A stretch of DNA of 64,000 bases from Earliella scabrosa (taxonomy: Eukaryota; Basidiomycota; Agaricomycetes; Polyporales; Polyporaceae): the NCBI GenBank assembly GCA_022605405.1, contig JABYQQ010000008.1:186001-250000 (forward strand), written 5' to 3'. The translations under genes and the position numbers were made by a program. Of the stretch, positions 59,764-64,000 are shown one piece after another (position 1 is the first letter of the stretch; each line of letters starts with the position of its first letter). The notes under the pieces were generated by a model that worked only from the letters and a program-made list of their open reading frames with translations, had not been told where the DNA came from and did not search any database.

Positions 59764-60461
59764 GAACAACGACGAGAGGGGCTAAGCCTACAGCGCGTCG
59801 TCGCTCGCGACTCCCGCTGGCACGCCAAAGTTCAAACAGCCGCCAAAGGTGATTAGGTGACAGACTGTCACATTGGCGTGTCACTGTGACACACCGTACT
59901 CTCGACAGTCACGCTCGCACAGAAGGATGCTGAGGGGTGCTCTCGTTCGTAAATTCGTCGGAAGATGCGATGGTACAAAATGTGATACAGGATGTGTGTG
60001 GTGCAGCGATACAGGGTTCTCGATAGCATGTACAGAACAGAGGGTAGATCAGGACACATGGGCTCTACAATGCTGGGAAGCTATACTGGAGGTGAGTGGG
60101 AAGCAAGTTGGCAGGTATATAGGGGTTCAGAGCGTGAGGGCAGATGCGATAGTGTCGGAGCACGATGAAGCAAGCATATCAAGACGATAGTTCGGACAGA
60201 TCGGGAAGGTCTACGATCGATCGTTGTTAGCATACACTTCTGCCATGAGTATGGTATACGCACCTAGACACGGCTCTCTACCGTGTGATGTAGTGTTGCC
60301 AGATTCACGTCGCTACAGGAGGACGGCGGCACCCATTGAGATTCTGGGGGTCTATGAGTCAAGGCTCGGTCAATGGACTTCGTAGGCTAGGATCACGAGT
60401 GTATGTCCCACGCACCCACTGATATACAACCTGTTTGTACGACTCAGTAAGGTGGTGCTAT
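59764..60461. other. Intergenic, ING promoter / 3' flank of the membrane gene
   Basis: About 700 bp without a supported gene; short frames only. Confidence 0.4.
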
Positions 60462-61799
60462 CTAGTCAGCAGCTAGGCGGACGGACCTTTGGTAGATCTC
60501 ATAGGCGCTTTCAGCATCCTTGAACAAGGTTCCCAGTAGAGTGCGATCGCTTGAGCTTAGGCTGTCCCCAGCAGGCATGACGAATCCGAAGGTATCGGAC
60601 TCTACCTTCAATGCGTCGTGGCGGATGGCTTGGACCTTTGTCAGTAGAGCGTCCTTCCATACGCGCCAGACGTGAGTCTCGTTAGGCAATAGGTCGTCCA
60701 TGATCTTGGACAGCGACTCCTGGTCGGCGGGGGTGAGTACAAGCAGGACGAACACGACCATCATGGTCCGCGTGCCCAGCTTGTACTTCCGCATGCATGG
60801 TTCCTTCAGAATCTCCTGGACAAGGATCCGTCGCTGGATGCTCTCCTTGTCTAGGGAGGATAGGTACGAGTTGTAGCACCAGGAGACCGCGAGCGAGCAA
60901 AGGAACATGATTTGGCCGAAGATCTCGCCTTGAGGAACAATGAGCAGCTGCGCGAGAAACTGGACCGTGAGGAAGATGGAAGAGATCCCTATGATGTGGT
61001 AGTCGGGCTCGCTGGAGTATTTGAGCGAGAAGCGTCCCCTTGTAATCGGGTTGACGGCCCCTTCGGGACCCTTCAACACGACGATCTCGCTCCCGTCTTC
61101 TAGGACACCATCGCCGTGGGGTGCCCCGGGAGCCGGAGCTGGATGAGTAAAGATGAAGGTTCCCGTTCCAATGACATAGCAGGATACACCGCTGCAGAAC
61201 ATCCCGAGGATGATCATGGAGAAGCTGAACCAGTCACGGTAGAAGGCGCAGGCGGCGGCAGTGAGGAGGGAGGCAGAGATGGGGACGACGGCAAGAGGAC
61301 TAATGGATTCGCGAAGCAGTCTGGGGTGTTCTTCGCACCGTGGCTCGTGTCGAAGGTCGGCGACGGTGACGTAGACGGGGGTCGTAACGCGAGTATTCTT
61401 CAACTCGTGGAAGGAGGTGATGGCTTTGCACTCCTGGAGGAAGAGGTAGGCGAGATGCCCAGTCTTGCTGATGACAGTACCCGAGAGCACTGCGCGATAC
61501 TTGGGCCCGCTTTGACCATCCAGCTCAAAGAGCACTGCGGGATCGACGTTTACGCCCGGATAGAGCCCGTCCCAGAAACGGGTGCGACCAAGCTGACCAT
61601 ACCGCTTCGCTATCTCGTAACTCCCCGGGGAGTTGTACCATCCCAGCCACTTGCGACCGCGATAGACGTGAACGGTAGCCATTGCAGAGACGGCAACATC
61701 TCCTCCAAAGAAACCGGCGACTCCGGAGATGTCGAGGTTGAGATCGGAGTCTTTGAGAGGGATCTCGGGTATCGACATGTGAGAGAGGGCGTTCAGCAC
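60462..61799 (-). CDS. Multi-pass membrane protein of unknown function, tandem copy A (intronless)
   Basis: Single exon, 445 aa, which is unusual here because all complete neighbours have introns. I do not recognise the family. About five hydrophobic segments are visible: LAVVPISASLLTAAACAF, the segment FSMIILGMFCSGVSCYVI, IGISSIFLTVQFLAQLLIV, FGQIMFLCSLAVSWCYNSY and MMVVFVLLVL. The N-terminal soluble part contains RKWLGWYNSPGSYEIAKRYG and DPAVLFELDG, both shared with the neighbouring copy. Conserved between the copies are also SKTGHLA, LLLQEC-like and SSLDKESIQRRILV. The start at 61799 could instead be the Met at 61778. It lies 568 bp downstream of the paralogue's stop, same strand: a tandem duplication. 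Confidence 0.8.
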   Translation of the reverse strand: MLNALSHMSIPEIPLKDSDLNLDISGVAGFFGGDVAVSAMATVHVYRGRKWLGWYNSPGSYEIAKRYGQLGRTRFWDGLYPGVNVDPAVLFELDGQSGPKYRAVLSGTVISKTGHLAYLFLQECKAITSFHELKNTRVTTPVYVTVADLRHEPRCEEHPRLLRESISPLAVVPISASLLTAAACAFYRDWFSFSMIILGMFCSGVSCYVIGTGTFIFTHPAPAPGAPHGDGVLEDGSEIVVLKGPEGAVNPITRGRFSLKYSSEPDYHIIGISSIFLTVQFLAQLLIVPQGEIFGQIMFLCSLAVSWCYNSYLSSLDKESIQRRILVQEILKEPCMRKYKLGTRTMMVVFVLLVLTPADQESLSKIMDDLLPNETHVWRVWKDALLTKVQAIRHDALKVESDTFGFVMPAGDSLSSSDRTLLGTLFKDAESAYEIYQRSVRLAAD

Positions 61800-62367
61800 T
61801 GAGCAGTCGTGGAGGAGTGGGGGAAGAGAGCGAGGGCTGCGGACGTAGAGGCTGGGGGAGTGTCATATATGCCTGCGGTGTGTGGAAGACAGCATTGCCA
61901 CTGTCGAGACAAAGGATGCCCAACGTGCCCCAGTTGCAACAGTCGCCGGACTTGACGCGCTCGGGGTTACGGCAACTCAATTTCCATGATTTGTCCACGC
62001 TTGGCACCGCCCGCACTGCCACTGCCCTCGTCGACGCGATCGCGGGATTGATCGATCGCGGGATTGATCGATCGATGTTGAATGTCAATGAACATTGGAC
62101 CTCATCAGACCTAGGCCTCGTCTCGTACTCGTACTCGTACTACAGGCAAGTCACGGTAAGTAACATTAATCAAGTTCTCAACGAGCACCATCCCCCGTTG
62201 GGCGGTGACTAGTACACGTTGGCTGCATGCCCGCGACGTGCATGGGCATCTCGTGCTGCGTGGCGAGAGAATCCGACCGTCATCGGCATGGCTGCCAGTG
62301 GCCCTGGATGCCCATGACCACGATGCGCGGTAAGCGATCGTGTACATCCGAGTACACGCGTGGACAA
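61800..62367. other. Spacer between the tandem membrane genes
   Basis: Holds the promoter of copy A. A repeated GATCGCGGGATTGATC unit (about 62037-62075) and a TACTCG-type run (about 62118-62141) are the only structures seen. Confidence 0.4.
62037..62075. repeat. Short tandem repeat GATCGCGGGATT-GATC
   Basis: Two near-identical copies of a 16-bp unit followed by GATCGATC; it is self-complementary in part (GATCGATC). Confidence 0.6.
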
Positions 62368-64000
62368 CTAGACGACATTCTGTCGCTCTGCCGCAGTCCG
62401 GCAACTGTCCACCTCGCTCACAGAGTTGCTAGAATGACGGCTATGAGTATCAGGGCACGCGATATTCAGTTGACGATCCATAACATACCGGGTTTCATCC
62501 TTGTCTTTCGCCTCGTCTTCCTCAAGTTCAAGTTCATCAGGCTGTGGGGTACCGCGTCGAGGCCACAGGGAATCCGTAAGGCGGCGGATGGCAGAACGGC
62601 GACGATGATTAAGGCGACCTCCAGACTCCAAGTCCTCCACCGCTGTCGACGCCCCGGTTGCGCCGGCTAAGTTGGAGATCTTCTCACCTTCGTCGTCTGA
62701 CTGATCGTCAGGAGGAAGGGGCTCTGCGTCGCGCGTCCTAACGACCTGTCAGTCATGACAGCATGATAGCGTACCAGCGGCACATACCTCATATATGCGA
62801 GGAAGGCTGCGTATGCCGTACGTGCGTCGGTAAAGAGCGACTCCAGGAGCTTCCGGTCACTATCGTTCAGCTCGCTGGCCTGTTCGGTCAACGACGCGGG
62901 GAAGGGCTCTGGAGACCGTTCTCCCGAATGAGCCATCTGTGAGATCGCCTCGATCACCGTACTCTTCCACAAACGCCATGTGCGCGTGTCGTTGGGGAGA
63001 AGGTCGTGCAGGACGTCCTCCAAAGTGACCGCGTCCATGTCCTTTGACTCGGATAGTACAAGCAGTACGAATACGACCACGGTGGTCCTCGTGCCTAGCT
63101 TGTATTTCAGCATGCGCGGCTTCTTGAGCACTTGGTTAACCAAAATGCGGCGCTGGATGCTCTCCTTGTCTAACGAGGACAGATAGGAGTTGTAGATCCA
63201 AGATACCGCAAGCGAGCACAGGAACATGATCTGTCCGAAGATCTCTCCTTGCGGGACAACGAGTAACTGCACAAGAAATTGCACAGTGAGAAGTAGCGAA
63301 GAGATGCCGATGTTGATGTGTTTCGGTGCGCTCTTGTACTCCAGCGAGAACTGGCCTCTGGTTATGGGGTTGACGGCATCCTCACGCCCTAGGAGGATCA
63401 CCATCTGCCCCCCACTTTCCAGAATGCCGTCGCCGGGGGGCGAACCAACCGCGGATTTCGGACGTGTAAACGTGAACACGCCCTGGGCGATGAGCCAGCA
63501 GCTCGCTCCGCTGCAGAGCATCCCCAAGACTATCATGTAGAAGCATAGCCAGTCTTGTGTGAGGGCGCACATGACAGCGGTAGTAACGGAGGCGAGGATG
63601 GGGATCACAGCAACGTAGCTGGAGAACCGCTCGTTGTGCGGATGGAAGACTTTGCGCGACCGGTGATGCAGATGTGCGACGGTGACTGTGGCGGGCGTGG
63701 TCTCGCGAGCGCCCGCTGGGATAGCCCACGCCTCCTCTGGCCGGTGTTTGCACTCCTGGAGAAGGAGGTGCGCGAGGTGACCGGTTTTCGACATCACGGT
63801 ACCCGACCGCACTCCCCGATACCTAGGACCGGCGGTCCCATCCAGTTCGAAGAGGACGGCAGGATCAATGGGGGATCCGGGGTAGAGTCCGCCAAAGAAC
63901 CGAGACCTGGCTGCGAGGCGCCCATAGCGCTTCGCGATCTCGTAGCTCCCTGGGGAGTTGTACCAACCCAACCATTTCCTGCCCTTGTAGATGTGGACTG
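62368..64000 (-). CDS. Multi-pass membrane protein of unknown function, tandem copy B (5' end beyond window)
   Basis: Exons (minus): 64000-62788 (runs off the right edge), 62737-62489, 62440-62368. The membrane core matches copy A closely: GRKWLGWYNSPGSYEIAKRYG, then DPAVLFELDG, SKTGHLAHLLLQEC, PQGEIFGQIMFLCSLAVSW and SSLDKESIQRRILV. Unlike copy A it continues through two introns into a charged cytosol-type tail of about 108 codons, first acidic (DAEPLPPDDQSDDEGEK), then basic (RLNHRRRSAIRRLTD), then acidic again. The first intron (62738-62787) is 50 nt; its acceptor (gttag) was chosen to keep frame. The second (62441-62488, 48 nt) is divisible by three and could be retained. Function unknown. 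Confidence 0.78.

Overview
This is a fungal nuclear window, most likely from a wood-decay agaricomycete (Polyporales-like). Genes sit close together on both strands, coding sequence is GC-rich, and almost every gene is cut by many 45-70 nt introns with GT(A/G)NGT donors and CTNAC-type branch sites. A secreted laccase with a high-redox-type copper site, FAS1 and SurE secreted proteins, and basidiomycete-type orthologues fit this. No bacterial features, CRISPR arrays or rRNA were seen. I rebuilt exon structures by hand from frame, splice signals and family knowledge; nearly all gene models close in frame from ATG to stop.

Layout. 1-8.3 kb: N-terminal part of NOT1 (CCR4-NOT scaffold, leaves the left edge), a small chorismate-lyase-like protein, a 10-exon laccase, and the MCM-binding protein MCMBP. 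8.4-15.2 kb (minus): a 20-exon phosphopentomutase/phosphoglucomutase-2 with several microexons, then an Rco1-like double-PHD protein. 17.2-22.7 kb (plus): secreted SurE-like phosphatase, splicing factor PRP38, and tRNA dimethylallyltransferase (two GC-AG introns). 22.9-28.1 kb (minus): a FAS1 (fasciclin) protein and V-ATPase subunit A. 28.4-32.2 kb (plus): proteasome ATPase RPT1 and a mitochondrial PDK/BCKDK-type kinase. 32.7-38.7 kb (minus): a 1868-aa DYRK (Pom1-like) kinase. 40.2-41.2 kb: a small Zn2Cys6 protein.

41.2-47.2 kb is gene-poor. It contains an 834-bp non-autonomous DNA transposon (33-bp perfect terminal inverted repeats, 8-bp target duplication, eight subterminal TCCGGACA motifs). 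This is the most striking non-genic structure here. 47.2-51.1 kb: a 16-exon ArAE/FUSC-type membrane transporter. 51.3-55.4 kb (minus): a BLM/SGS1-type RecQ helicase, sharing a 302-bp divergent promoter with the kinetochore gene NUF2 (plus, to 57.5 kb). 57.8-59.8 kb (minus): an ING-family PHD protein. 60.5-64 kb (minus): a tandem pair of paralogous multi-pass membrane proteins of unknown function; the second leaves the right edge.

Most genes are housekeeping (mRNA decay, chromatin, replication, splicing, tRNA modification, proteasome, V-ATPase, kinetochore). The accessory parts are the laccase, FAS1 and SurE genes, the transposon region and the tandem membrane-protein pair. I did not find a clearly new multi-gene system. 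The best candidates for new biology are the transposon family, the orphan membrane pair, and the microexon and GC-AG splicing features.
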